Origin: Ichthyophthirius multifiliis
Lineage: Eukaryota > Ciliophora > Oligohymenophorea > Hymenostomatida
Direction of reading: 5' to 3'
DNA length: 64,000 nt
NCBI RefSeq assembly: GCF_000220395.1
Contig: NW_004086136.1
Coordinates: 110,814-174,813 of the forward strand
Shown here: positions 36,845 through 51,424 of the stretch, one piece after another
Numbering within the stretch: the stretch's first letter is position 1
How the letters are laid out: each line of letters begins with the position of its first letter
Notes under the pieces: generated by a model
Seen by the model: only the letters and a program-made list of their open reading frames with translations
What the model was told of the DNA's origin: nothing
Databases searched by the model: none
Program-made: the position numbers and the translations under genes

Positions 36845-38044
36845 ATGAAGACAATTTTAATATTAATTACCATATTAGCCATAACATTCTGTGACTAATA
36901 TGTAAACAGCGAAAACAACGCTGCAAATTCTCTCCTTGAATACTTAGATAAGATGAGTTCTGACATAATATCCGAATAATTAAATCACAACTAATTAAAA
37001 GAAGATCAAGAGAAATAATGTGATGAAGAATTAGCTTTCAGACACAAAGAAGTATAAGATGCCTAAGAAGCCGCCTAATCTGCCTAAATCTCATTAGACA
37101 GATGTACAAATGCCGTTACTGCTACAAATGCCAATTTAGCACAAGTAGCTTTAAATATTAGAGCTATTGAGAACATTGTAGCTTCCTTAACCTAAAAAAG
37201 AAAGGAAGAAAGAGAACATTACAATGAAATATCAGAAAATCAATTAAAACCTGCCATTTTAGCAGTTTAAGATGCCTACCCAATTATCCAAGAATTAGAA
37301 GATAGTGCAGTCGGTTTTGTCTAATTAACTAGACATATTACAAAATTGTTCGCCAGAACCACAAAAGCTGGAAAAACAAACGCTATAGCCCCACTTTTAT
37401 CAGCTTTAGTTGAATTAGGAAATGCTTAAGTAGTTGGAGTACCTAGAGATTTGGTTTTAAAAATCAGAAATCTATTCAACGCACTAGAAGATGATCTCAT
37501 AAAAGCCTACGATTTAGCCGCTGCAACTGAAAACGAAAGATAGACATTATTTGATAACACTGTTACTTAATATAAGTAAGTTTTGGAATAATAACATGAA
37601 TATGAAAGTAAATTAAATGAATATTTAATTATTGTTTAATAATGTGTTGTTGTTGAATCTGATGTCTTATCTAAAGCTAATTAAAAAGCAAAAAGAAATT
37701 AATAGGCATTAGAAGCCGCAGCTGCTATGTGCTTTGCTTTCGATTAAGAATATAATAACGCGACATTATCAAGAAGTGACGAATAAGATTTATTAGTTAA
37801 GATTAGATCATTTATATAATAATAAGCAGATGCATTTGGAGACTATGCAGCAGATGAAGCTAGCTAAGATGTTTTTAGAAAAGATTTCGAATCGTCAAGA
37901 GGTAAATAAGCTTCTCTTATATAAGCTTTTGTTAATTCCAGAATCTAAAAATCGAAAGAACATGCATCTTTTGTATAAAAGAATGCCCCAGCAAAATGTA
38001 AAGCTTGTAAAAAAGGATTCGTATAAAAAAAATTAGGAGCATGA
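36845..38044 (+). CDS. Secretory-granule (mucocyst/trichocyst) matrix protein, Grl/Tmp type
   Basis: A 399-aa intron-free frame, exactly 400 codons, with no frame break. A signal peptide (MKTILILITILAITFCDQYV) leads into an acidic, Ala-rich, heptad-patterned helical protein: LLEYLDKMSSDIISEQLNHN, FRHKEVQDAQEAAQSAQISL, ALEDDLIKAYDLAAATENER, ALEAAAAMCFAFDQEYNNAT. It ends in a Cys/Lys patch, AKCKACKKGF. This is how the granule lattice proteins of Tetrahymena (Grl) and Paramecium (Tmp) are built; they are packed in secretory granules, processed by proteases and expand on release. Codons are markedly richer in G and C than in neighbouring genes (GCC, TCC, ACC, AAC), the usual sign of very high expression. 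Probably important for the mucus coat or cyst of this ciliate. Confidence 0.85.
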
Positions 38045-38676
38045 ATTTTATGAAAAAGTTGACTTAATATTTTTTTTTTATATAAATTATTATATAAAAT
38101 ATTTTTATTTAGAATTATTTTTATTATTTTATAGTAGATTTTTAGTAATGTTTTTTTTTTTTTAATATTGGAATGTCATAAAATTGTTTTTTAAATTATA
38201 TATATTAATATAAAATTATAAATATTTTTTTAATAAATTATACAAAATATGTTTGCACTTTTTATTATATATAATAAATATTTTTAAAAATAAGATTAAA
38301 TAATTTTATTAAAACTATATAAATGCGCAAAAATGAAAGCTTTATTGAATAAAAAAATGCTAAAATAATTTTATATTAGGAATAAAATTAAATTAAAAAA
38401 TATATAAAAAATTATTTATTATAGGATATTAGCCTTATATAGAATTTATTTTATATAAATATAAGATTATAAAAATATTTTATATATATAAATATATATA
38501 CATATATTTAATTATATAACTTTTTTTATTATATCTTTAATATTTTATTTTTTATAAATACTATTTTAAAAATATTTAAATTAAATAATTTTTTTTTATA
38601 ATTATTATATTTATAATTTTTTTATTAATTATTTTCATATATTTTTCTTATTTTTAATTTTTATCTAATAAATTTT
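38045..38676. other. A/T-rich intergenic stretch
   Basis: Spacer between the granule matrix gene and the armadillo-repeat gene, in the same direction. Contains TA runs near 38480-38510. Nothing else seen. Confidence 0.55.
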
Positions 38677-39469
38677 ATGATAAAAGATTAAAATGATATA
38701 TATTACGAATTTAAAAAACGTCCATAAGGCAAATAATTATCATTTAATGAATTTGCTTAACTACGTGAAATCGATTGTAAATATTTTAAAAGCGATCCAA
38801 TTTTTTTAGAATTATTAAAGCAATATTGTCAAGATAGTAATAAAAAAAATCAATTTTTTTTAATTTTTTAATAAAAGGTAAATTTTAAATAAGAGTATGT
38901 GAAAAATCATTTATATTAACAACTATTGTACCTCTAATGAATAAATATAACCCTTTAGATGTAATAGTAGCTGCATCTTAATGTTTACAGTTATTAAGTT
39001 AAAATATTGAAACACACGAAAAAATATTAAAATCGGGAGCTTTAAAAACAATTGCAATGCATATAAAAGATAATATATATTTTGAATTAACAAAAAGTTG
39101 TATATAAATATTAAGTAATTTATGCCAGGTAGTATCTAATTATTCTGAAATATTATAGAATGTATTACATAAGTAATTAGTTTGTAAATATTTAGATGTA
39201 GTAGATTATGAAACATAAAAATATATTTTATAAATATTAATTTCTATATGTAAGAATGTAAAGGGAAATTATTATTATTAAGATATGATTACTATTCTTT
39301 CCAAAAAAAAATATTGTTCACCACTTGCTAGAGCTATTGTTTCTCCAAATTAAGAAGTTTGTTTTCATAGTATTTAACTTTTTATGTATTTATTCGTATT
39401 TATATATATATATAAATATAAAAAAAAATATATTAATATATCAATATGTGTAAAAAATGAATAAATATA

Positions 39470-39518
<49 letters not shown>

Positions 39519-40327
39519 ATTTTTATATTTTTTATTTTTTTATAGTTTAATTCTTAATTAACCTTAGCATATATAAAAACTTATTAAATATGATATACCT
39601 CCAAGAGTTCATTAAGCATATACAATGTGTATATAAAGTCCTATTAATAATTCTGTTATAAGGATTTTATTAGAAATAATTGAAAAGATGCTACTGTTCC
39701 CTGAATATAATAAAATAATTACTGAAGAAAAATATATATAAATGACAAAAGATGTTTATATTATTGATAATTAAGAAATAAGATAATTAGTAAATAATAT
39801 TTTATATTTTTATTTTATTGTTTTTTAAAAAAGTCTCTTTCTTGTCTTAGTATTTTTTGTGAAAATTTAGAAACATAAATTAAATTAATATAAATGGGAA
39901 TTTTAAATTTAATGTGTGATATTTTAAGGGAAAATAAAGATATAAAATAAAGAAGATTGGGTCTAAAATTTATAAGTCATTTATCTCAAAATCACAAATG
40001 TATTTAATTGTTAATAAATTAAGGAATTATAGACTTACTTATTATTTAGTTAAATAATTAAGACTAAGAAAGTAGAATTTCTAGTGTTATTACAATCTCA
40101 AATTTATCAGGTGCACCTAATTTTCATAAAAAGCTATAAAATATAAATATTAAAAGTCTTATTCATATTTTTGAATCATCTGAAACTAATATTAACGTAT
40201 TAAGAGCTGCGGCTAATACTTTAGCAAATATTTCTCTTGGTATAATATATATAAAAATAAATAAATTAATATAAAATATTAAAAAACTAAATATAAATAA
40301 TTATAAATTAAAATAAATAAATATATA

Positions 40328-40358
<31 letters not shown>

Positions 40359-43300
40359 CTTACACTTTTTTTAAATATTAGATTAGGCCTATTAATCTTA
40401 TTTCCTTAAAGATCCGGAAAAAAGCATACTTTTAAGAATTGTTAAACATTAAGAAGACATTTAATTATTAATGTCTATAGTAATAATATTTTCAAATATA
40501 GCTAGTAATTTATAGTTGAATATTGTTTCGATTGAGTTATTAGATATTTTTATTGATCTATATTATAAAAATAAAGTAATATTTTTAAATTCTAATTATA
40601 TAAAATATTTTTTTTTATTTTTTTAGTTTACTTAAATTATTGGTTATATAGCAAAAGTTATTTCTAAGTTTTCTTTTGATACTGAATGTAGAAAAATTAT
40701 TATTTAAAGAAAATTAACTAAATAATTTATTGAAGATATTTATCGTTCAAATAATCATATTAAAAAATAGGTAAATATATCCTATTAAAAATTAAATAAA
40801 TAAATAAAAAAAAATAGTTATTAATATCAATAATGATAATGATTCATTCATCATTTGAAATGCAATAAGAATTCATAGAATCTGAAGGTATAGAATGCCT
40901 TTTATTTTTTTTAAATGTTTCAAATAATTTCTAGATATATTTATCATTTAAATGCTTTACATTATTAAGTAGATTCGAAAAGAACATTGTAAAATAATCA
41001 AAAAAAATAAAAATATATTAACTAAACAAAAAAATAGCATGCCATAGTAGAAGATGATATATGTTCAATGATTTCAAAAAACGCTTTAATTCGTGAAAGG
41101 CGTATTTTAAAAGAAGGCATCCGTTTTTTTATAAACATAATAATATACAATAAATTCAAAAACTCAATAATAAACAGATTATGTTGGCTAATAAATGAAG
41201 GCTTAAGAAATAAAGACGATCCTGAATGTTTATAATTAAGTTTATTCGCATTAGTATTAATATCCGAAAAGCCTAAATTTCACCAAAAATTATTATACCA
41301 TAATACTTTATTACATAACCTATCTATATAAACAGAATAAAATCTTTAATAATTTATAGACTTGTACTCTAAAATAATGATGAATTTGTCTTTAAATCCT
41401 GAATGTCATTTAATTTTGTTAGAAAAGGGATTCGTAAGACTAACAAATGAGATAAATTAAAAATGGTGTCAAATAAATAATTAAGAAAGCCAAAATTATG
41501 AGTAATAAGTAAATATGCATTCTTATATTTTAACTTTTGCGTGTTAAATGCTAAAAATAGAAAATATAAGTGTGCATATTAAAAAACTATTTGATTAAGG
41601 AATTATATAAATTCTAAACATTGTACTATAAAGAAGTTATGAATTTATGTTTTATGAAATTGTAGAGGCTTTTAATATTATTTTGGCTGAATCTGATGTC
41701 TATCCAACTTCGGTTTTTTAAACTATAGAAAAATTAGCTGATCATACTTATATGAAATAAGATGATGAAACAGTCTATATTAGGGTTTATATTTTAATGT
41801 CTTTATCAAATAAAAAAGAAAGTTAAGAGTATTTTAAAGATAGTAATATTGTAAAACTTATTAAACATATAATTTAAGAATAATAGAAGTGGAGTCATAA
41901 TATTATTCCCAATTGTTGTACTATACTTGCTAATATTTCATTATAACCAAATTTACTTAAATAAATTTTAGAAGAAAATCTTATTAATTTAATTTTTTAA
42001 ATATGGAGTGAAAAAGTAATTTAATATATATATATAAATATATATTTTTAATTTTTTTTAGAGAATTATATCATTTACTGATTTAGTAAAATTATTAGCT
42101 TAAATTACTTCTTTACCATAATTTAAAAGCTCTTCTCTTGATGAAAAGTATATATATTTTTGTTTTATAATATTATTAAAATATAATATATTTGTAAAAC
42201 TTAATATTAATAAGTATTTATCCATTTGTTATAGATTTCCTATATTAATAAATATCTGAACAAAAACCTAATAATTCCTTAATTAGTGCAAGTCTATTAT
42301 GTGTCCTAAACATGACCAAAAACGATTTCGGTTTAACTTAAGCTATAACTTAATCAAAAATAATACATTTAATAAAATAAATAATCCAACGTTCAGAAAA
42401 AGACATAAAATTAGTTTGAGAAAAAAAAAAAAACTCTTATATAAAATATTTTTTTTAAAAAAAACAAAATTAAATAGTTATAAAAAAAAGCTTTTATAAT
42501 TAATTAATGATATGTGTATTAATGGTAAGTAATCTTCTAATTGACCCAGAACTCTCTAAATAAAACCAGGAAGAAATAATCGAAATTCTACGCTGTATGA
42601 AAAATAATGTAATCCATACAAAATTCTAAAACCATCAAATAAATACTGGTTTTTTAAAAATCCTTCATAATCTAGTAATCTAAAATTACTCTATGGTAAA
42701 AGAAAATGAAATAAAAAAATGCATAGAACTCTGTTTTTCCCTTTTTTAAGAAAGTACAGATGTAAATTTACTTACTTATATTTTAAATATAATGAACCAT
42801 TTATTATAAGAGAAATAATTCTTCGAATAATTCAAGGAAAACCAGTAATCTATGAATAAACTTTCCGACTAATTTCTATCCACAATAATAAATCCATATA
42901 GTTAGGATTCTAAACTAAGATTTTCATTATATACGTTTCTTACAAACTTAAGTTTTTATGAAAACAATATAGAGTTTTTCGAGAGTTTCATTAATCTAGA
43001 AGAATTTCTTTAGAAATTCCGCAATTTATACTCAGCTTCCAAAAGGGAAGAGCAGGAAGCTTTATTATGTTTTTTAGCTAATTTATGTAATATAAAAGAG
43101 ATATAGACCCTCCTTTTGAAATATAATAAAACCCTATATATAATAAAAGAAGTATTAATAGAACATCGATTAGATAATCTAACTTATACTTCAATTAGAC
43201 TATTGGCTAATTTATCGTCTAATACAGAATTTCACTATTTTATAGCCTAAGAAGAAATTCTAAAGAGTCTAAACATGATATTTTTTCATACCAAAACTAA

Positions 43301-44230
43301 GGTTTTTATCAAAGAAAAAATCCAGTCTTTACTTTCTAATGTCACTTTTACAAAATAAACACACGAAATTTTAATAAAGAACGAATGTATAAGGATTTTT
43401 GAACTAATATTACATAGAGAGAGCAAAATATAGGAAATAAGTCAGAAACATATGCTAAATTCCATGATATAATTAGGTTTAAATCCTAATAATTTCAGTC
43501 TAATTGAAAACTAAGTTAATATGGTTAATTCATTATCTATGGTAAATGAATGCGAGAAGCCTTTATAGATAAAATTATTAAAAGCAGCTACTAATTATGT
43601 AGTTTCTTTAAATGAGAACATAATGATGTATGATAAATATAATAATAATAATGAAAGTATTTAGTCTCAAATAGAAAATAAACTTGATATTTCAAGGGAA
43701 ATTATTAGTTGTATTAAGAGTAATTTAGAGAGTAAATCTTCTTATTTTATTAATTCGTCATATTATATTCTTAATATGTTGGTTAAATGGGAACATTTTC
43801 CTAAAATTATGATAGATTATACAAGACTTACGGGGTCAATAATTAATATTATTATCTATTTTGATTATTTAGAAATGAAAATTATTTATTATTAGATTTT
43901 AAAAGATATTACTTCTAATACTGCTTTTTTTAATAATAATACAGCGATAGTTGAATAACTTAATAAATTATATAAATTTAATAATTAAATTTTATAAAAA
44001 TTAGATTAAAATCCCCCTTTATAAATTAAGGAATCTAATAGAGTAATTATATATATATGTAAAATTTATAAATAGTTATTTTTTCTATGTTTTTTTTTTG
44101 AAAAAAAAAAAAAAAAAAACTATAAATAAAAAAAAGGCAAAAAAAAAATTATTAAGACTTTTTATTTATTTGATTATTTAAATAAAAAAATTATATATAT
44201 GTATTTATATATATAAACATATTAAATATA

Positions 44231-44293
<63 letters not shown>

Positions 44294-47200
44294 TTAGATT
44301 AGAGCTGAAAATTTTATTGTTTGTTTTTTATAAATATTATCTAATTGCTCCATATTTGGTTATTAAAATGATGATTTAATAAAATATTTAATATCTCCAT
44401 AAATAGAAGAACATATAATACATGCTTTAATATTCGGAAAAAATTAAAGTTATAATATATTATGTTAAATTATTTGTACGTTATCTAATTTTTATTAAAA
44501 TGAATTTATTTTAAGATATTGTTACTCTTATTCGAATCTTTTTGATTAATTATATGTAAATTATAGAAAATATATCAGATTTAATAGCGAATTTGAATAT
44601 TATATTGCATCTTTAATTAATGTAGTCTTAAAAGTTAAGAAATATAAACTTTTGGATAATTTCTTAATGAAAAAATATGAAAATAATTAAATGAAATTAG
44701 AAGATGTAATTTTTAAATAATATATATATTACTCTTTTTTCATTATTTATTTTTTACTATAATTTTTGTAAAAAAACTGCAAATAATATATTTATTTATT
44801 AATATTTTTTTATTTTTCTTCTCCATAATTTTCTATATAATTCATTTTTTTTTATAAAAAAAAAGAAAAGTATATTATAATTTATTTATTTTTTTCATTT
44901 TTTTATATTAATGATATATTCTTACAAAATAATTATAGAAAAAATTATGAAAATATAATATATACATATATAATTATAGGATAGTAATTTAGATGGTATA
45001 TAATCAAATGATGAAGAATAAAATTTTAAATATTCCCGTTAATAAAATGTAAAATATTCACTATAGAGTGCTTTTTTTAATCAAAACAAGACTGGTTTAT
45101 AATAGTTTTTTTCCAAAAACACTGATCTTCTAGCTACTTAATAATAACTTTTAAAAAGCGGTTCCTTAATTTCCAATGACAGTGAATCTAAAAGCATAAT
45201 CTCCTACAATGAAGAGAATAAATTTATGTTTTCGTTCTTTTTAATGATCTTAAAACGCGGTAGTAATCGCCAAAACAGTGAAATAATAACAAATACGACT
45301 TAATAAGGCGAAAAATCGACACTTTATTGCATTGCAAATCTGGCTTATTACGAAGTGAACCATAAAATAATATTCGCGACAAAAATTCCTGAATATTTAT
45401 TCAAGTTTTTGGCAAATGAGACCTGTATTTAGCTTATTTATTACCAATAAGCAATTGTTGCTTTTCTTAATTTGGCACGAAATAAAGAAATTTATAAAAG
45501 AATTAAATGCGAAGAAATATTTAAGTGGTTCAAAAGTATTATATAAGTTTAGAATAGGCATTATGTTGAAAATGGAATCATTGCACTTATCTTAATGATA
45601 GATAATGCCAAATATGATGATTTTATAATATATGCAGTAGATATAGTAGAGTTTTTGACAAAACATATAATATCTTTTTGTAAAATAAACGATCATTTTT
45701 TAGACAGAGTTATAATTTTAATTTAAAAAATATTATCTATTAAAGGGATGATATATGTAAATATATATATTTATATATAATTATTTATTTTATATATAGA
45801 AAATTGCTAAGATAGAGATTTTATTTTAAAGTCTTTTTTAATTTCTTAACAAGTAAAATTTATCTGAATAATAATATTTCGATTCATATTTTAAAATATG
45901 GGAATTAATGTAAAATTTTCTAGATTCTAAAGAATGCCTTAGTTATTTATTAAAATATGGTTTCTTAAATATAATAAAATAATAAATAAATTATTTCCAA
46001 GACGAATAATTATTCTATAAAGAATTTATTATTATTAATTTAAATGAAAAAAATGAAAATAACGAAAAATCACAAGCCTAATTTAAAATAATAATTTATA
46101 GATTAAAACTACTTTCCCTATTATTAAGTTGTATCGATTAAATTTTCCAAAAAGAGCTTATTATTTCGAATTCTACAAATGTAAAATATAAACTAATTTA
46201 TTCTAAAGAAAAAAATATTAGCACAGATGATAAAACTAATAGATTTATATATATTTAATTCCAATATGTATATGAAATAATGTCTAAAATATAAAATTAC
46301 CCATCATTATATTAAGAATCTTCTACCCAAAATATACTTATAGTTTGTGAATTACTATTTAATATGTCTAAAGTATTAACAAGAGCGTAAAAAAAAAACA
46401 AACAAACAAAATTTTTTTTTTATTAAATTATAAAACTATAAAAAGATAAGATGGAATATGTACTCATATATTGAATTTTTTTATTAATATGACTAAAAAT
46501 TATGATGGATTTATTCTAAATTAAAATAATAACTCATTAAAATCTTTAACTGTATAATAGTATATTTTAGAAAGTTTAAATATTCTCTTAGAAAAATATG
46601 AATAAGAAATGTAACCTTCAGTAAATATATATATAAAAAATTATATATAAATTTATACATATATATATATATATATAGTTAGAAGAAATATTACATATTA
46701 TAATTTAACATTTTCATTTTGATTATAAAACTTAAGAAATATATTCTTCTTCTTAAAAGCATCATTAGTAATTTTTTGATCTGAAAAACCGTTAAGTATA
46801 TGTTAATTTCCTTAAGTTAATATCTAAAATCGATTTTAAATTTATAAAAGAATAAGAAGCTATAAAACTAGCCGAAGGAATATTTAAAATAATTCAATTT
46901 AATTAAGAAAACTACTACAATAGGGATGCTGTTATAAGGTTTTTTTTCCTAGTTTTTATTAAAAAATTCATTTTGGTAATTGATATAAAGAATTCTTAAG
47001 AATTAATAGATAATTATAGTGATATGTGTTATTTTTTGAATAATTATATTCAAAACTTTACTTTAATGCTATTAGAATCATTACAAAAGCTTATGAATGA
47101 TAAAAAAATAATAGAAGAAAAAGACATTAATAATAAATAATATTATAAAGAAAATGATGAAGATATAGATGATTATAATGAAGAAAATTAAAATTTAAAT

Positions 47201-48097
47201 TAATATGACAATTAGTATTTATTATAAAAAAATAAATATAAAATTAAAATATATATATATATAGTATGAAAGAAATAGATAAAAATAATATTATATTAGT
47301 TTTTGAAATATTAATAGTAATGATTTATTTTACAGAATTTAGATAAACATTACTTGAATCTGATGTTATAAGATCTAGCTATTTTTGCGGAATAAGACTT
47401 CTTGAATATGAAGATATGGTCTTTAATATAGAAAATGAGGAAGATTAATTAACTTTTTAAAATAAATAAAATCTAAAATTAAATGAACTTAATAGTATTT
47501 TTAAAGTCATAATAATTTTTATAAATTAGTTTAGTTATTTATAAGATATTTAATCTTCCTTAACTGAAAAAAATAATATAAAATTGCATTTAAATGGTTT
47601 AATAAAAAAGAAAAAGTAAAAAATATAATAAAAATATATTTATAAAAAATAAATAATAGTCAATATAAATGTTTTGTTTTAATACTTTAACTAATATAAC
47701 TGAATTAAATGGATTATAATTCGTAAATAGTTTTTTTGATGAACTAGATATTTTAATATCTGAAATCAACATCAAATAATTAAAAATAAACAAAAATAAA
47801 CGTAGAACCTTTAGTTGCACTTCTAGAATATATATTTAATATGGTAGTAGAAATTGAAAATGATAACATTTAAAATTCTCTTAGATAATTAAAATAACCA
47901 AGTTAAGTTAATCTTTTAAATATAAAATAATTAACATTAGAATTGATTTCTGAAATCGTTTTGGAAAAAGATAAAATTTTAATCTCTTAGAATCTTATTT
48001 AAATTATTTTTAATATTTCAGAAACTGATCTTAATTTATAATCGAGACTTCTTTTTGTATTAATGAAATAATATATAGTAGAAGGTATTAATTTTTT

Positions 48098-48176
<79 letters not shown>

Positions 48177-49094
48177 ATATATTATACTTATTAAAGAACC
48201 TACAAATGAAGCCAAAGATTTTCTTCTTAAAAACATTCGATAAACAATCATAGAATTAATTAAATTTACAAAATTAATACATGATAAAGAATAAGAACTT
48301 AAAATTTTATTAGAAGAACAAGATATAATTCATAAATAAGAATTAGAATAAAAAATTTCTTTTTCAAATTTAAATGAAGAAAATTATTTTAAAGAAGAAA
48401 CTTCTATATCTATAGACCAAATAGATTAATAAAAAAGTATTAATATATTTTCTAAAGATTCTTAAATTAATTCTTTAATTAAAATAAATTCTTAGAAAAC
48501 TAATAATAATTCTCAAAAATAACCACGTAAATAAATTGTAAGAGATAGAATTAATTAATTGAAATAGGAAATTTAAAAAGTAGGCTTTTATTCTTTAAAT
48601 ATAATCTTTATTTAAAAAATAATTAGTACTCCAATAAAAGAATAAGAAGGAGTAGTTTCGATATTAAATAATTTTTTTTGGGAGTATTTCAATATTCCTT
48701 TAACGTAATTTAATTTAATTTTTTTTAAAAAAATAAAATATATAAATAAATTAGAGAATATTAATAAAAAATAATGAATTTAATATTCGCTTTAAATATA
48801 ATAAAAATAAAATGCACTTAAGATCTTTTATGTAAAAATATATTTTAATAAAATCTAGAAGTTTATTTGAAAATGATCGACTTTGAATAAATTGGTGTAT
48901 TATAATAAACTGGATTTATTTTTGCAAAATATATAGGAGAAACAATTCTATGTATTTTACAAAATAAAGGGAAAAAGTCTGATATTTATAAATCTGATAA
49001 ATTAAATTAGTTTAAAAAAATTTTGTCTAATAGTAAAATTAGAGAATTAGTTGATTTATCAAAAAATATTGATTTTAGTATAAAACATAAATGA
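38677..49094 (+). CDS. Giant armadillo-repeat protein (about 2,900 aa)
   Basis: One continuous gene of 10.4 kb with about 19 introns, starting MIKDQNDIYYEFKKRPQGKQ. The protein is a chain of helical units typical of ARM/HEAT folds, e.g. PLDVIVAASQCLQLL, SRISSVITISNLSGAPNF, NVLRAAANTLANISL, EEQEALLCFLANLCNI-like and STLYCIANLAYYEVN. Introns I could place include 38837-38877, 39370-39545, 39790-39833, 40240-40381, 40576-40626, 40771-40817, 40989-41037, 42016-42061, 44043-44297, 44706-44979, 45757-45799, 46387-46445, 46621-46678, 47264-47335, 48085-48196 and 48705-48754. Two places are unclear: 42148-42480 and 47616-47810, where the phase shifts by one. A charged, disordered stretch with K, E, Q and S lies at 48280-48590. 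The end is FSIKHK and TGA. ARM proteins are scaffolds; no further function is visible. Splitting into two genes is possible but the ORFs join in phase at every clear intron. Confidence 0.75.
39473..39517. repeat. TA microsatellite in intron
   Basis: About 22 TA units inside intron 39370-39545 of the armadillo gene. Confidence 0.9.
44236..44287. repeat. TA microsatellite in intron
   Basis: About 25 TA units inside the 255-nt intron 44043-44297 of the armadillo gene. Confidence 0.9.
48103..48181. repeat. TA microsatellite in intron
   Basis: A long, nearly pure TA run filling intron 48085-48196 of the armadillo gene. Confidence 0.9.
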
Positions 49095-49139
49095 ATAATT
49101 TATATATTTAATTATTTATTTTTACATAAATACTATAAT

Positions 49140-51383
49140 TCAAAAATAATTATTGTTTTTAATTTAACTTTTATATCCTTATTTTTTCTAACCGATTTCA
49201 ATAGTACTTGTTACAGATTTTGTAGATTTTGTATTACTTTTTTTCGAAAACTAAACAGAATTTTTTAAAGAATTAGCAGAATCAAAAACTGTATTATTTT
49301 ATGATTATTTTTGTATCAAAGAAACTTCATTAATAATATCGTTTTAACATAAAAACTGACTAATTTATTAAATATCATTCTTTATTTATATATATAATAT
49401 AAATATAAATTATATTAAGTTTAAATATATATATATATATATATAAATATATATATTATAAATATTTTTATATATTTATTTATATTTATATATATATTTA
49501 TAATTTTAAATTTATATTTATATATTTATATATTTATAAATACATCTATATTTTTTTTAGGTTTTACATCTACTATATTTTCATTTATTATATCAATACT
49601 TTGCTATTTATATTAATTTGAAATAAATATGTTGCAATCTTCTTTATTATATTCTTATTATAAAACATTATTAATTTTTTCATTTTCATATATACAGGAA
49701 CTATCTAAATCTGAACTACTTTAATTTTCATGAGATTTATTTTTAGTTTGACTTATATTTCGATTAGAAAAGTTTTAACTTTATTATAAAAAATTCTAAC
49801 TTTATATCTAATTATATAATTATTTTGTAATATTCTTATTTTCCATATATCCTTACTATATTATCATATTTTATTATTATTATAGTTACATTTATTATTT
49901 TTAGAGTTATTATTATTATTATAATTACGAAATTAATTAAATTTAATTGATATTTAGTTAATGCTATAATTGATTTGGGATTTAAGAATTATTTAATTTT
50001 ATTTCTTTTTAAAGGAAAATAATTTATTCAGTAAGTTATTTTATCAACTTATCTTTTTCTTAATTTCTTTAATTTAATTAGTTTAAATTATCTAATATTT
50101 AATTGTATTCTTCTCCTTCTTCATTCAATATATTTTTTTCTATTTTAAAAGAACAACTAAGTATATTATTTTAAGAATTTTATAAAATATTATTATTTGA
50201 AGTATTATATATATCATTATTTTTTTATATTTAATTTAAATCATTTTTATTGTTTTATGAATTTTTTTAAAAAAAATCATTTTCGAAATTTCTCTTTATA
50301 TTATATTCATTTTTTCCACTTTTTTATATTATTAAAGAATATTCTTAGTTTATTTATTCTTCGTTAATTTTTTATTCTTCCTCTAAATTATTATTATTTT
50401 TTACTAAATATTAGTGTTATTTATTCTCATTTAATGAATAATAATTCTATTTTTTATTATTTCTCATAGCAGTAAAACTTCTAAATGAACTTATTTATGT
50501 TGCTTTTTTATATTTATTTATTTAATTTTCAACTTTCTTTTATTAATTTTCTATTATGTATGAGTTTTCTAATTTTTATCTTGCTCTTTTTTCTTTTAAA
50601 CTCGTAATTTTGTATTTATTTTGTATTTCGTTTACATTTTTTCCTTAAAAATTTTCATTTTTTGCTTAAATTCTTTCAGTTTTTCCTTACATATTATTTT
50701 CTAATTTATTGTATTTGCTAATTTATTATATAGATACTGTTTTTGTAGATTTTAATAATTAATTTTATTAATTTTTTGATTTTTTTTTTTATTAATTTTC
50801 TATTTTTTTTCCAAATTATTATAAAGTAGTAGAAACTTTTAGATTTTAAGTTTTTTAAGTTTAAAAATTTTCCCTTTTTTTATTTTTTGTTAAACCTATT
50901 TTTTAAACTTTTCCATTAGTATTTTCAAAAATTTAACTTTTCACAAAAGAAGAAGAAGGCAGATTTTCTGTTTTTTTAAAAAATTTATTTTCCGTTTTTC
51001 CTTAAAAATGATTTTCAGTATTTTTTGATAAAATTTCATGTTTTTTTAAATTTTAAGCATTTTCTATTTTATTTTCACCTTAAAAATTACTTTTATTTGA
51101 ATTATATTAAGAAATCTATTTATTATCAGATTTAACTATATAAGAATTCTATAATCTACTACTAGTTTGGTTTAATTTATTATGGTTTAATTTATTATGA
51201 GATTTTTTCAATTTTTTAATCTAGTTTTCCAAAAGTTGGCTTTAAATTAAAGGTTTATCTAAACTCTAAAATTTTTATTTAGAATAATTTTGATATTTTG
51301 ATATATTGATATTATCTTAAACTTTTTATGAATAAGGACTTTAGAATAAATTAATGCTATAATTAATACTTATATTAATAAAA

Positions 51384-51424
<41 letters not shown>

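Noticed and set aside
48060-48251. A reverse frame encoding alternating Tyr/Ile
   Set aside because: It is a translation of the TA microsatellite in an intron of the armadillo gene.
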